64,000 bases of DNA from positions 813,569 through 877,568 of the forward strand of contig NZ_CP102271.1 of the NCBI RefSeq assembly GCF_025148785.1. The letters run 5' to 3'. Below the pieces are notes generated by a model. The model worked only from the letters and a program-made list of their open reading frames with translations, made no database searches and had not been told where the DNA came from. Of this stretch, positions 26,274 through 34,674 are shown piece by piece (within the stretch, counting starts at the first letter, position 1; every line of letters begins with the position of its first letter). The stretch is from Catenibacterium mitsuokai (GTDB taxonomy: Bacteria > Bacillota_I > Bacilli_A > Erysipelotrichales > Coprobacillaceae). The translations under genes and the position numbers were made by a program.

Positions 26274-27896
26274 TCAGCAGATAAACAATCTGAGCATCTC
26301 CTCGACCTGTTTCATCTGGTTTTCTTCTGTTTCCTTGATTTTCTTCTTCAGTTTCTGGTATTTCCTGATATTATGCCCCATTGAAACAAGGTAGATCTCC
26401 ATCTGAACATTGTCATGTCCTCTTCTGTAGAGTCTGTCATAACCCATATTCTCCTTAAGATCACCAAAAGTTCCTTCTGCTTCATTATCTCTCTTGAACA
26501 TGAGCTTCTTTCCTTCTTCACTGGTGACATTTTTTCTTACTTCCTTATGAAACTCATCAAGTTCCTTGCAGTAGTTTATGCTTCTTCCAATTCTGGATTT
26601 AGTGCATCTTGATCTGAATGGACAGCCTTCACAGTGATGATTTATTAGTTTTATATTACTACGTGCATATACGCCCCTTGTATCAGTAGTTACCTTATCC
26701 ACCTCGAACTCATGACCAGCAGGACATATATACCCACCATCTTCTGTTCTCTCAAAATGAGAAACTCTGAATCTATTCTTATCATTTGTCTTCTTCGATT
26801 CTTCATAATATCCTGGATACTTCATAAACAGCTCAATACCGTTTTCCCTGCAGTACATATAGTTATCATAGCTACCATAACCTGCATCAGCAGGTGTCTT
26901 TAAAGGAAGCTTGCCATACATAAGCTTATACTTCTCCATGAAGGGAATATATGTCTGAATATCAGAACAGTCACTGCTTACGTAAATGTTTCTGATGAAG
27001 CCATCACTCACGCCTACCTGGACATTGTATCCAGGCTTGAAAACGTTAGTATGATTATAATAGTCATACTTCATGTGCATGAATGTTGCATCAGGGTCTG
27101 TCTTGGAACAACTGTTTCTGTCACCAAGCATATCAAAATGCAGTGCATATTCAAAAAGTTTCATCGCTTCTTTCGCTAGCTCATCATAAAGCTTCTGAAT
27201 CTCGCTCTTTCTGCATCCTTTTCCATGAACGAACTCTATTCCATTGTCCTTCATGTAAATCTCTATTTTATCTGTAACTCTCAATAGATAATCAATATTA
27301 GGCTCTCTAAGAATGGAGTATCTGCAGTTGATATTCTGTTCCTTAAAGAACTTATTGATTCTCTTGATAGTATCATTACACTTCTTCCACTGTCTTTCCC
27401 TATGTCTGACAGTATTTTTTCTCCATATGAATGTGTTCTTGTTGGCATTGGCTTCATACTTAGTACCGTCAATGCATAATATATCTGTATCGATAGGAAG
27501 TTCATCCTCCATGATTCTATTCATTTCATAGAATATCTCTTCAACGGACATAATGAGATCATCATGGATGAATCTCTGAAATGCCTGATGAGAAGGCTTC
27601 TGATTCTGTGCGATGAACATATATCTGATGTCAGTTCTGCATAGTTCTGCAAGCTTTCTTGTAGATGCATAACCATTATCCGCAAAAGCAAGCAGAAGCA
27701 GTCTGAGCATCATGAGACCATCATACCCGTGAGAATTTCTATGAGTGAAGTCAACAAACTTATTTATATCTATCCTTTCCGTAACTTCAATCACAGCTCT
27801 TAAAATATCATCAGCAGGTATATCTTTTTCAAAAGAAATATTAAAATCTAGTAGCGCATATGTCTGATATGCCGTATAATCTTGTTGGTGTATCAT
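26274..27896 (-). CDS. IS1182-family transposase
   Basis: About 540 residues. It starts MIHQQDYTAYQTYALLDF at 27896; a TTG 21 bases earlier is a poorer choice. Conserved parts are the N-terminal DUF772-like region (SHGYDGLMMLRLLLLAFADN), CIDGTKYEANANK (first catalytic Asp), PADAGYGSYDN (second) and a Cys-rich CEGCPFRSRC segment. KRDNEAEGTFGDLKENMGYD carries the final Glu. It looks intact although its 3' flank was split by IS3. Confidence 0.92.
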   Translation of the reverse strand: MIHQQDYTAYQTYALLDFNISFEKDIPADDILRAVIEVTERIDINKFVDFTHRNSHGYDGLMMLRLLLLAFADNGYASTRKLAELCRTDIRYMFIAQNQKPSHQAFQRFIHDDLIMSVEEIFYEMNRIMEDELPIDTDILCIDGTKYEANANKNTFIWRKNTVRHRERQWKKCNDTIKRINKFFKEQNINCRYSILREPNIDYLLRVTDKIEIYMKDNGIEFVHGKGCRKSEIQKLYDELAKEAMKLFEYALHFDMLGDRNSCSKTDPDATFMHMKYDYYNHTNVFKPGYNVQVGVSDGFIRNIYVSSDCSDIQTYIPFMEKYKLMYGKLPLKTPADAGYGSYDNYMYCRENGIELFMKYPGYYEESKKTNDKNRFRVSHFERTEDGGYICPAGHEFEVDKVTTDTRGVYARSNIKLINHHCEGCPFRSRCTKSRIGRSINYCKELDEFHKEVRKNVTSEEGKKLMFKRDNEAEGTFGDLKENMGYDRLYRRGHDNVQMEIYLVSMGHNIRKYQKLKKKIKETEENQMKQVEEMLRLFIC

Positions 27897-27916
27897 AGCA
27901 AATAAAATATACCACA

Positions 27917-27942
27917 AAAGACGGACCTCAGTCCGTCTTTTG
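27917..27942. terminator. Symmetrical hairpin upstream of the IS1182 transposase
   Basis: A perfect 11-bp stem AAAAGACGGAC/GTCCGTCTTTT with loop CTCA. It could stop transcription entering the element from outside or sequester its own leader. No further function is visible. Confidence 0.6.
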
Positions 27943-27983
27943 CTTTTTATGAAACTATAATGAGTTATTTATCCGTTACAGCC

Positions 27984-28359
27984 TCTTTTCTTTGAGATTT
28001 TTTTCCTTCTATTATGAAATTTAGTGCATATTAATGTCTTTTTAGAAAATATAATTGCAAGAATTTGTGAATAAGGAATATTATGAATAGCAAGTACAGT
28101 GTGCATGGTACAGTATTATTTTAAGGCAGTTGAATATTTTTATTAATGGTGAATTGGGAATTAATGACTATAGGTGCACACGTTTTTATTTGTACTATTA
28201 GTTCACCTAGGTAAAAATTATATTGACCTTAGAATTTACGAGACAAATATTGGGGAATGGTATAACCAGTATATATTTTACTGTTTATATAAAAGGGGTA
28301 GTGTATGAATGCGCTATTGAGATTTTGCACTATCTAAATTTTTACAAGGGAGGAAAGAA
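27984..28359. other. Upstream region of the pectinesterase gene
   Basis: AT-rich, without a plausible gene. A TTGACC at 28223-28228, 17 bases before AATATT, is a weak promoter candidate. A short frame MNALLRFCTI starting at 28304 has no ribosome site and is not called. The pectinesterase ribosome site GGGAGGAAAG lies just before ATG 28360. Confidence 0.4.
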
Positions 28360-29277
28360 ATGGGAACAAGCCAAAAAGTAAAAAAGTTTCTTGCGTTTTT
28401 ACTTACTACAGTGCTTACAGAAGGATTACTTCAGTTTGCACCGGGTGTAAGAACTAACGTAGAAGCAGCAAATGTGCCCGAAGCAGGGCATAGCTATACC
28501 TTGAACTTTACTACACTTTCGGGTGTAACAAAGCTCAATGGATATACGTCTGATGATGGTATATTCAAGGTAGTGTCAGATACTGACAAAGCGTACTGGC
28601 ATGATGGACAGCATGGTGCAGCATTATATAACGGAGATAAAATCGAAGTGAAAGTTGCTGGAAATGCGGATATCCAATTAGGTCTTTGTGGTTATGGTAA
28701 TGCGACAGCATTTACAGTGACAGATGAAGCGGGTAAAGAAATCGGTTCTACATCTGGCAAGGGTACACAGGATGGCGCAGGTGAAAAGGTATCTTATAGC
28801 GGAGATGCCACTACACTTACTATCACATGTTCTGCAAATGCTGAAGCATATCTTCATTCAGTGACAGTTTCTAACTATGCGAAAGAAGGCAAGGCAGAAA
28901 ACTTCACTATGATGCTTGATAACATCGCTAAGAAAGGTGTTGTTGCAACAGGTGATTATAAATATGGTGACAGTGTTCTAACTTTAGTAGGACAAGGTAG
29001 TACACAGTATACTGCAAAAACTGGTAAAACAGTTAAAGTGAATGGCAAGGAATATAACAGCTATACAGCAGGTAAGAGACATGCAAGTAGCGATAACATG
29101 TCAACTATTCCTCAAGCAGGAGATGGAACATTAACTAAGTTCACTCCAGCTGCTAAGGGTATGATGACAGTTTATTTTAATTCTGTATCATCTTTAAGAG
29201 TATATGATTTTAATTCAGGAGATGGTTCTAAGGTAGGCTCTACATTAACTGAAAAGGGAGTTACTTCATATTATTAA
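28360..29277 (+). CDS. Secreted pectinesterase, N-terminal part (frame broken by 29-bp duplication)
   Basis: The first 305 residues of a protein that would have about 1238. Signal peptide in residues 1-37 (hydrophobic FLAFLLTTVLTEGLLQF, then VEAANV). Two beta-rich domains follow, each resembling carbohydrate-binding modules. At 29244 a perfect 29-bp tandem duplication shifts the frame and creates a TAA at 29275-29277. Deleting one copy joins this part in frame to the catalytic part at 29334-32105. As it stands, only a non-catalytic secreted fragment would be made. Confidence 0.85.
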   Translation: MGTSQKVKKFLAFLLTTVLTEGLLQFAPGVRTNVEAANVPEAGHSYTLNFTTLSGVTKLNGYTSDDGIFKVVSDTDKAYWHDGQHGAALYNGDKIEVKVAGNADIQLGLCGYGNATAFTVTDEAGKEIGSTSGKGTQDGAGEKVSYSGDATTLTITCSANAEAYLHSVTVSNYAKEGKAENFTMMLDNIAKKGVVATGDYKYGDSVLTLVGQGSTQYTAKTGKTVKVNGKEYNSYTAGKRHASSDNMSTIPQAGDGTLTKFTPAAKGMMTVYFNSVSSLRVYDFNSGDGSKVGSTLTEKGVTSYY

Positions 29278-29301
29278 CTGAAAAGGGAGTTACTTCATAT
29301 T
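29244..29301 (+). repeat. Perfect 29-bp tandem duplication inside the pectinesterase gene
   Basis: Bases 29244-29272 are repeated exactly at 29273-29301. Since 29 is not a multiple of three, the second copy shifts the frame. Removing one copy gives ...KGVTSYSFAVAPGHTYV and one open frame of 1239 codons from 28360 to 32105. Confidence 0.95.
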
Positions 29302-29333
29302 CATTTGCAGTCGCTCCAGGACATACATATGTT

Positions 29334-32105
29334 ATGTCTACTACAAGTGCAACTGATAACTTATTCTATGCAGGTTATAAGTATGTTGTAGATAAGACTG
29401 TCAGTGTGCCGGTTAAGTTCAACAATGTAAATGCTAACTTATATGATTCTTTTGAAATTAAAGCAGTAGATACTGAACTAAGCAATCGTTCAGTTAAGTT
29501 AGTCGATGGTGCTAATGTAAACCTTCTTGAAGGACATACATATAGACTATCAACAAACGATACGAGTGTAAAAGCACTTGTTGGTGACAGTTATACATTT
29601 ACAGCAACAGCTAATACACTAGTTGTATCTCTTTATGATGTACCAGATGCAACTGTCAAAGGTACTATTACAGGTACACCTGCAGGTACTGTTAAAGAAT
29701 TAACATTTGAAAATATGTTTAATGGTTTAAAGTATACAGCTACAATCACAGGTAGCACATATACATGCTTATTAAAACCAGGTGAATATAAAACACAAGT
29801 TGAAACAACTAATGGTGGTGTGACATCTGATAGAGTTTCTGTTAAGGCAGAAGGTACAACAGTAAACGAAGTTTATGTTGAACTTCCAGAAAAAGGAGCT
29901 GAAGCTATTCCGTTCAAGAGTGAAATCAGCGTTCCTGGAGATTATGATTCATTAAACAAAGCATCAGAAGCTATTTTACATATGCAGAATAGACCAGAAG
30001 GAGAAGCAGGAAGAGTTACAATTAATCTTACTTCTGATTTATCTGAACAGACAGTTATGAATGCACCATACGTAACACTTAAAGGTAATGGTCATACTGT
30101 TTCATGGTATTATGGTGTTGGTACATTATATTATTCAGTTGATCCTGCAACAGGACTTTATAATGAAGTACTGGCAAGAGACAAGTATTCATATGCTGAA
30201 GCAAATGCTAATCTTTGGGGTGGTGTATTTATTGTAAAAGGTAATAACTTCATTGCTGAAGATACAACATTCAAGAATACATACAACTATGAACTTACAG
30301 AAGCAGAAAAAACTGATATTGCAGGTTCTACACTTTCAGTAAATAGACTTGCGCCAAATGCTGATGTAACAAAGTATGCTTATAAAGAAAGATCTAACGC
30401 ATTCTATATTGATGCAGATAATATTGAATGCTATAACTGTAAGATTCTTTCATCACAGGATACATTAGGTAGAAATGGTTCAAAAAACTGCAATTATCAT
30501 ACATATTTTAATAATTGTGTGATTGGCGGTAATGTTGACTATATCTGTGGTGAATTCTCAGCAGTATTTGATAATTGTGAATTGCAGTGGAAGACATATA
30601 AGGATGATGCTTCTAACAATGCAAAAGTTGGTTATATTACAGCCGCTAAGACAAGCCCATATGTATTTAGAAATTGTAATGTTACAACAGATGGTGTTGG
30701 CACAGGTGTTGTAGGATACTATGGTAGAACATGGGGCGCTTCTTCAAATAGTACATTTATCCAGACTCAGACTAATGGCCTCATTAATGCTGAAGGATGG
30801 AGAGAAATGAGTGCTGGAGATGGTCAAACAGCAGTATTTAAAGAATATGGTAACTTATCAGGTGAAACACCATTTGTTACAAATGGTAAATTCTGCTTGG
30901 CTGCCAATCAGACTGCAGAAGCTGTAGCTGATTATATTGATACAGACGCTAATAGTGCAATTAAAACAGTACTTAATGGTTGGAAACCTGTTCATTATGG
31001 TAATGCAGTAAAACCAGGAGATAAAGATGATCCAACAGTTACACCAAAGTCAGGACTTATGTATGAAAATAACCATTTTGTCTATTATTCAGATGGAGAA
31101 GTAAACAAAGAATTTAAAGGACTCGCTGAGTATGAAGGTGAAAAGTATTATGTACAGAATGGGACTGTAGATACAAAGCTAACTGATGTAGTCTATATTG
31201 ATGGTACTTGGTATTATATTGATAAAGGTCGCTTGAACGAAGAAACAAGGGATGTTATTTATCATTGTGGTGGATGGTACTTTGTAGAGAATGGTACAAT
31301 TGACTGGACTTATACAGGTGTAGTAGAACATTGTGGTGGCTACTTCTATGTTGAAAAAGGTCAGATTAACTGGAACTATACAGGTGCATGTAAAACAGAT
31401 GGTGTTTTATACTACATTCGTAAAGGCTCTCTTGATACGAATAAGAATGGTTTAACATATGTTGATGGAACATGGTTCTTATTAGAAAAAGGTAAATTAA
31501 AGACTGATTATACTGGTTTAGTTCAGTATGAAGGTAGATGGTACTATGTTGAGAATAGTATTCTTAATTGGAACTATACGGGTCTAACAAAGTACTATAG
31601 TACATGGTATATGGTAGTGAATGGACAGTTAGACTGGAAATTCAATGATGTTACTTATTACTTTGGTACTTGGTACTATGTAAAGAATGGTGTTCTTGAT
31701 TGGAATTATACAGGTTTAACACAACATTGTGGTACTTGGTATTATGTAGACCATGGTAGAATCAATTGGGATTATACAGGTCTAACAAAGTATTATGGTA
31801 CATGGTATATGGTTGTGAATGGACAGCTAGATTGGAATTTCACTAATCTAACTAAATACTATAACACTTGGTATTATGTAGAAAATGGTAAGCTAAACTG
31901 GAACTATACTGATTTATTCCAGTACTTTGGTACATGGTATTGTATTAGAGGCGGTGTTCTTGATTGGAACTATACAGGTTTAGCCTATCATGCAGGTGGT
32001 TATTACTATATTGATCATGGTGTATTAGATTGGAATTATTCTGGTTATGCCCAGGTGAACAATAAAGGAACTTACTATAAAGTAGTGAATGGTAAACGTG
32101 TTTAG
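29334..32105 (+). CDS. Pectinesterase (CE8) catalytic part plus repeat tail, downstream of the frameshift
   Basis: 923 residues from the first ATG after the break; the ancestral frame enters at about 29302. The CE8 right-handed beta-helix spans residues about 200-555. Its catalytic motifs are SSQDTLGRNG, then GGNVDYICGEFSAVF (the Asp is catalytic), then YYGRTWG. Such enzymes remove methyl esters from pectin, here outside the cell. The last 350 residues are sixteen 22-residue aromatic repeats, probably for wall or glycan attachment. No ribosome site precedes ATG 29334, so this part is probably not made unless the duplication is lost. Confidence 0.85.
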   Translation: MSTTSATDNLFYAGYKYVVDKTVSVPVKFNNVNANLYDSFEIKAVDTELSNRSVKLVDGANVNLLEGHTYRLSTNDTSVKALVGDSYTFTATANTLVVSLYDVPDATVKGTITGTPAGTVKELTFENMFNGLKYTATITGSTYTCLLKPGEYKTQVETTNGGVTSDRVSVKAEGTTVNEVYVELPEKGAEAIPFKSEISVPGDYDSLNKASEAILHMQNRPEGEAGRVTINLTSDLSEQTVMNAPYVTLKGNGHTVSWYYGVGTLYYSVDPATGLYNEVLARDKYSYAEANANLWGGVFIVKGNNFIAEDTTFKNTYNYELTEAEKTDIAGSTLSVNRLAPNADVTKYAYKERSNAFYIDADNIECYNCKILSSQDTLGRNGSKNCNYHTYFNNCVIGGNVDYICGEFSAVFDNCELQWKTYKDDASNNAKVGYITAAKTSPYVFRNCNVTTDGVGTGVVGYYGRTWGASSNSTFIQTQTNGLINAEGWREMSAGDGQTAVFKEYGNLSGETPFVTNGKFCLAANQTAEAVADYIDTDANSAIKTVLNGWKPVHYGNAVKPGDKDDPTVTPKSGLMYENNHFVYYSDGEVNKEFKGLAEYEGEKYYVQNGTVDTKLTDVVYIDGTWYYIDKGRLNEETRDVIYHCGGWYFVENGTIDWTYTGVVEHCGGYFYVEKGQINWNYTGACKTDGVLYYIRKGSLDTNKNGLTYVDGTWFLLEKGKLKTDYTGLVQYEGRWYYVENSILNWNYTGLTKYYSTWYMVVNGQLDWKFNDVTYYFGTWYYVKNGVLDWNYTGLTQHCGTWYYVDHGRINWDYTGLTKYYGTWYMVVNGQLDWNFTNLTKYYNTWYYVENGKLNWNYTDLFQYFGTWYCIRGGVLDWNYTGLAYHAGGYYYIDHGVLDWNYSGYAQVNNKGTYYKVVNGKRV
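31051..32104 (+). repeat. Sixteen 66-bp repeats encoding a 22-residue aromatic motif
   Basis: The C-terminus of the pectinesterase holds 16 units of the pattern TGLTxYxGTWYYVxNGxLDW plus NY. Units 8-15 are most alike, while units 1-7 and 16 are diverged. The G(T/G)WYYV..G pattern resembles choline-binding or CW-type wall-binding repeats. The array may change length by recombination. Confidence 0.88.
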
Positions 32106-32157
32106 AAGAGTGCTTAGGCACTCAATGGTATTAAGTTAAGCGACTAAATACCAAAAA

Positions 32158-32190
32158 CCTCTTTGATTTTAAAATCAGAGAGGCTTTTTT
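32158..32190 (+). terminator. Terminator of the pectinesterase gene
   Basis: Stem CCTCTTTGATTTT/AAAATCAGAGAGG with one mismatch, followed by six T. A smaller hairpin GAGTGC/GCACTC lies at 32108-32123. Confidence 0.85.
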
Positions 32191-32196
32191 ATTTTT

Positions 32197-32459
32197 CACC
32201 AAGTTTAAGAAAAATATTGCTACTAGATTATCAAATTTAGCTTAACATCAGATTTTCTAATTCTTAAGAAACTGGAAAAGTATACATTCAAGATAAAGAA
32301 AATGGCATCTGTGATTCTTAGAACGATTGTGGATACAGAAATCTTCAATATCTAAATTGTATGAGCTATGCCCATTTCAATTCAGGAAGCATATTACGAG
32401 TATTGTTATGGCTTTTTTGAATAAGTTAACCTCAAGCAAAAATTTACTTAAAAAGAGCG
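32197..32459 (+). mobile_element. Internally deleted IS1595-family derivative (MITE-like)
   Basis: No intact gene. The left end AAGTTTAAGAAAAATATTGC (from 32201), followed by TACTAG, closely matches the right end of the IS1595 element at 18-19 kb. The middle encodes the decayed transposase C-terminus: YTFKIKKMASVILR, then MPISIQEAYYEYCYGFFE and a stop. The right end CTCAAGCAAAAATTTACTTA...GAGCG (about 32431-32459) matches the other IS1595 end. The N-terminal and core parts of the transposase are deleted. No target duplication was found. Confidence 0.82.
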
Positions 32460-32484
32460 ATTAAATATAAAAATAAGTAAAAAA

Positions 32485-32520
32485 GTCCTCCAGGTGTATG
32501 AATACCTGGAGGACATTTTT
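32485..32520 (-). terminator. Terminator of ackA
   Basis: An 11-bp perfect stem GTCCTCCAGGT/ACCTGGAGGAC with an eight-base loop (32485-32514). T runs on both strands make it bidirectional. It lies 32 bases beyond the ackA stop. Confidence 0.88.
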
Positions 32521-32551
32521 GTTAATCTTTAGAGAAGACTGAAATAGTTTA

Positions 32552-33742
32552 TTATAAGTTTAATAATTCTTTTGTATCTCTTGCAATCACTAATTCTTCA
32601 TCAGTTGGTACTACAAATACTTTAATTTTAGATTCAGGTGCAGAAATTAATCTTTCACCATGACCTTCTACATTAGCCTTATCATCTAATACGATGCCTA
32701 ATGCTTCTTTTACTAGATCAATAATTGCTTCTCTTGCGATAAAGCTGTTTTCACCAATACCAGCTGTGAATGAAATTGCATCAACATGTCCAAGTTCTAC
32801 AAAATAAGAACCAATATAATCAGCAACACGTTTTCTAAACATATCAAAAGCTAATTTTGCTCTTTGGTTACCTGCATCCTTTGCATCAATGATATCTCTC
32901 ATATCACCAGATACACCAGATACACCTAATAAACCAGATTCCTTATTTAACATCTTGAATACAGTCTTCATATCATATCCAAGATTTTCAATTAAGTGGT
33001 CAACAACTGATGCATCAATATCACCAGAACGAGTTGCCATCATAACACCAGCAAGAGGTGTAAGACCCATTGAAGTATCAATAGATTTACCATCCTTTAC
33101 AGCACAAAGTGAAGCACCTGCACCTAAATGACATACAATAATATTAGCATGTTCAGGATTACCTAATAATTCCTGAGTACGCTTTGAAACATAGTAATGA
33201 GAAGTACCATGTGCACCATATTTTCTAATCTTGTTTTCTTCATAGAACTTATATGGGATAGGGTAAACTGCATTTTCAGGCTTAATAGAGTGATGGAATG
33301 CTGTATCAAATACTACAACAGCACCTGCAGTAGGAATAGCTTCCTTAAATGCATTGATACCGATAATATGTGCAGGGTTATGAAGTGGTGCAAGTGGTGA
33401 TAATTCATCAATCTTAGCGATCACATCATCATCTACAACACAAGAACTATCGAAATAAGGACCACCCTGTACGACACGATGACCAATACCTTTGATTTCA
33501 TCTAAACGTTCAACAATCTTCTTTTCAATTAATGTATCAAGTAATACCTGTACAGCTTCCTTGTGAGTAGGAACTGCAAAAATCTTCTTGTCTTTAGTAC
33601 CATTGTACTTGATAGTGAAGATTGAATCTTCCATACCGATTCTTTCAATAATACCAGAAGTGATAACACTTTCAGTATCCATTTCAAATAACTGGAATTT
33701 CAATGAAGAACTTCCACAGTTAACTGCTAAAACTTTTGACAT
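32552..33742 (-). CDS. ackA: Acetate kinase
   Basis: A 396-residue enzyme that converts acetyl phosphate and ADP to acetate and ATP in fermentation. N-terminal VLAVNCGSSSLKFQLFEM is the first signature. Next come FDTAFHHSIKPENAVYPIPY and YGAHGTSHYYVS, then HLGAGASLCAVKDGKSIDTS and the GGIGEN-like FTAGIGENS. Length is typical. It is monocistronic, with no phosphotransacetylase gene nearby. A GGAGG site precedes ATG. Confidence 0.97.
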   Translation of the reverse strand: MSKVLAVNCGSSSLKFQLFEMDTESVITSGIIERIGMEDSIFTIKYNGTKDKKIFAVPTHKEAVQVLLDTLIEKKIVERLDEIKGIGHRVVQGGPYFDSSCVVDDDVIAKIDELSPLAPLHNPAHIIGINAFKEAIPTAGAVVVFDTAFHHSIKPENAVYPIPYKFYEENKIRKYGAHGTSHYYVSKRTQELLGNPEHANIIVCHLGAGASLCAVKDGKSIDTSMGLTPLAGVMMATRSGDIDASVVDHLIENLGYDMKTVFKMLNKESGLLGVSGVSGDMRDIIDAKDAGNQRAKLAFDMFRKRVADYIGSYFVELGHVDAISFTAGIGENSFIAREAIIDLVKEALGIVLDDKANVEGHGERLISAPESKIKVFVVPTDEELVIARDTKELLNL

Positions 33743-33845
33743 GCTTATATCCTCCTAAACACCCCTATTATAAACAGAAACCCCTAACATTTCTACTATA
33801 AATTTAGATTACGTGACAAAAAGAATGTTCTGTAATATAATCATT

Positions 33846-33930
33846 GCTGCCAGGGGCGCATTTATTGCTGAGATAGGTGAAAGCCTTGTCCCTTAGCATC
33901 TGATCTGGGTAATACCAGCGTAGAGAGGCC
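33846..33930 (+). ncRNA. TPP riboswitch (THI element)
   Basis: CAGGGGCGC, then GCTGAGATA, then CTGATCTGGGTAATACCAGC and GTAGAGAGG are the conserved THI-box segments in order. It lies 59 bases before thiT, so thiamine pyrophosphate should lower expression. No clear terminator follows; the hairpin GTGAC/GTCAC at about 33942-33959 may form part of the expression platform. Confidence 0.95.
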
Positions 33931-33988
33931 GTACTTTTTTAGTGACTTCTTTGCGTCACCTTAGTCATTGGAAAGGGGAGATTTATAA

Positions 33989-34534
33989 ATGAATAAGAAG
34001 ACATTATCCACTCGAGCAATTGCTTATGTTGCGTTATTTATCGCTATGCAGTTAGTTCTAGAAGTACTATTTAAGGTGGTTCCAGGACAGCCAGAAGGTG
34101 GTTCTATTACTTTAAGTTTATTGCCAATCGTACTTGCAAGTTATTTGATGGGTGCACAGTATGGAATTATTGTCGGTGTTGGTGCCACTGTTATGCAGTT
34201 TGTATTAGGTCTTGCTTTATATTATGGACCTTGGTCTGTTGTATTAGACTATCTTGTGCCATTATCAGCACTTGGTATTGCAGGCTTTATTCCTAATTTT
34301 AAATTAGGTAAGACTGAAGTTTATACAGGTATTTTTGTAGGAATGATCCTTAAGTTCATTTCACATTTATTATCTGGTGCTGTAGTATTTGTAAGCTATG
34401 TACCTAAGAACATGAACCCTTGGGTTTATTCATTCTTATACAACATTGGTTATAATGCAGGTACACTTATTTTGACTTATGTAGTATTTGCACTTATTTA
34501 TCCAAAACTTAAGAAAGCATTTAAGGCTATTTAA
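33989..34534 (+). CDS. thiT: Thiamine ECF transporter S component ThiT
   Basis: A 181-residue membrane protein with six predicted helices that binds thiamine and works with a shared ECF energy module not seen in this window. The family motif VVPGQPEGGSITLSLLPIVL follows helix 1. LALYYGPWSVVLDYLVP and YNIGYNAGTLILTYVVF further support it. The TPP riboswitch upstream agrees with thiamine as substrate. A GGGGAG site precedes ATG, and a terminator follows. Confidence 0.95.
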   Translation: MNKKTLSTRAIAYVALFIAMQLVLEVLFKVVPGQPEGGSITLSLLPIVLASYLMGAQYGIIVGVGATVMQFVLGLALYYGPWSVVLDYLVPLSALGIAGFIPNFKLGKTEVYTGIFVGMILKFISHLLSGAVVFVSYVPKNMNPWVYSFLYNIGYNAGTLILTYVVFALIYPKLKKAFKAI

Positions 34535-34557
34535 CAGTGGGAAACCACTGTTTTTTT
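34533..34557 (+). terminator. Terminator of thiT
   Basis: Stem AACAGTGG/CCACTGTT with a GAAA tetraloop and seven T, overlapping the end of thiT. Confidence 0.92.
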
Positions 34558-34604
34558 ACTTTTAACACAAAACGATAACTTAAAAAGGCTTTATTTAGGA
34601 AAAA

Positions 34605-34639
34605 ACAGGTGAGGTTTATGTACATTTCACCTGTTTTTT
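34605..34639 (+). terminator. Terminator-like hairpin upstream of the DUF402 gene
   Basis: Stem ACAGGTGA/TCACCTGT with a 14-base loop and a run of T. It lies between thiT and the DUF402 gene and is either a second terminator or an attenuator in the DUF402 leader. Confidence 0.6.
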
Positions 34640-34674
34640 GCTATGATATTCGATAGGTTGAAAGAGGTTTGATT

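Larger units (their letters stand above)
24100..27983 (-). mobile_element. IS1182-family element interrupted by an IS3-family element
   Basis: Inverted repeats GGCTGTAACGAATAGATA (24100-24117) and TATTTATCCGTTACAGCC (27966-27983) match at 16 of 18 positions and bracket the IS1182 transposase. Removing the 2001-bp IS3 insert leaves 1883 bp, a normal IS1182 size. The hairpin arms AAAAGGTTATTCAC (about 24170-24183) and GTGAATAACCTTTT (26207-26220) lie on the two sides of the IS3 insert. Rejoined, they make a stem-loop behind the transposase gene, so IS3 inserted into its loop. A second hairpin, GCTGTAACG/CGTTACAGC (24101-24109, 24138-24146), lies in the left end. Outer borders are inferred from the repeats. 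Confidence 0.7.

Noticed and set aside
28304..28336. Short ORF MNALLRFCTI before the pectinesterase
   Set aside because: No ribosome site and only ten codons.
31051..32104. CRISPR-like array
   Set aside because: The regular 66-bp spacing is protein-coding repeat structure in one frame, without constant repeats and variable spacers. No CRISPR array or cas gene is seen in the window.
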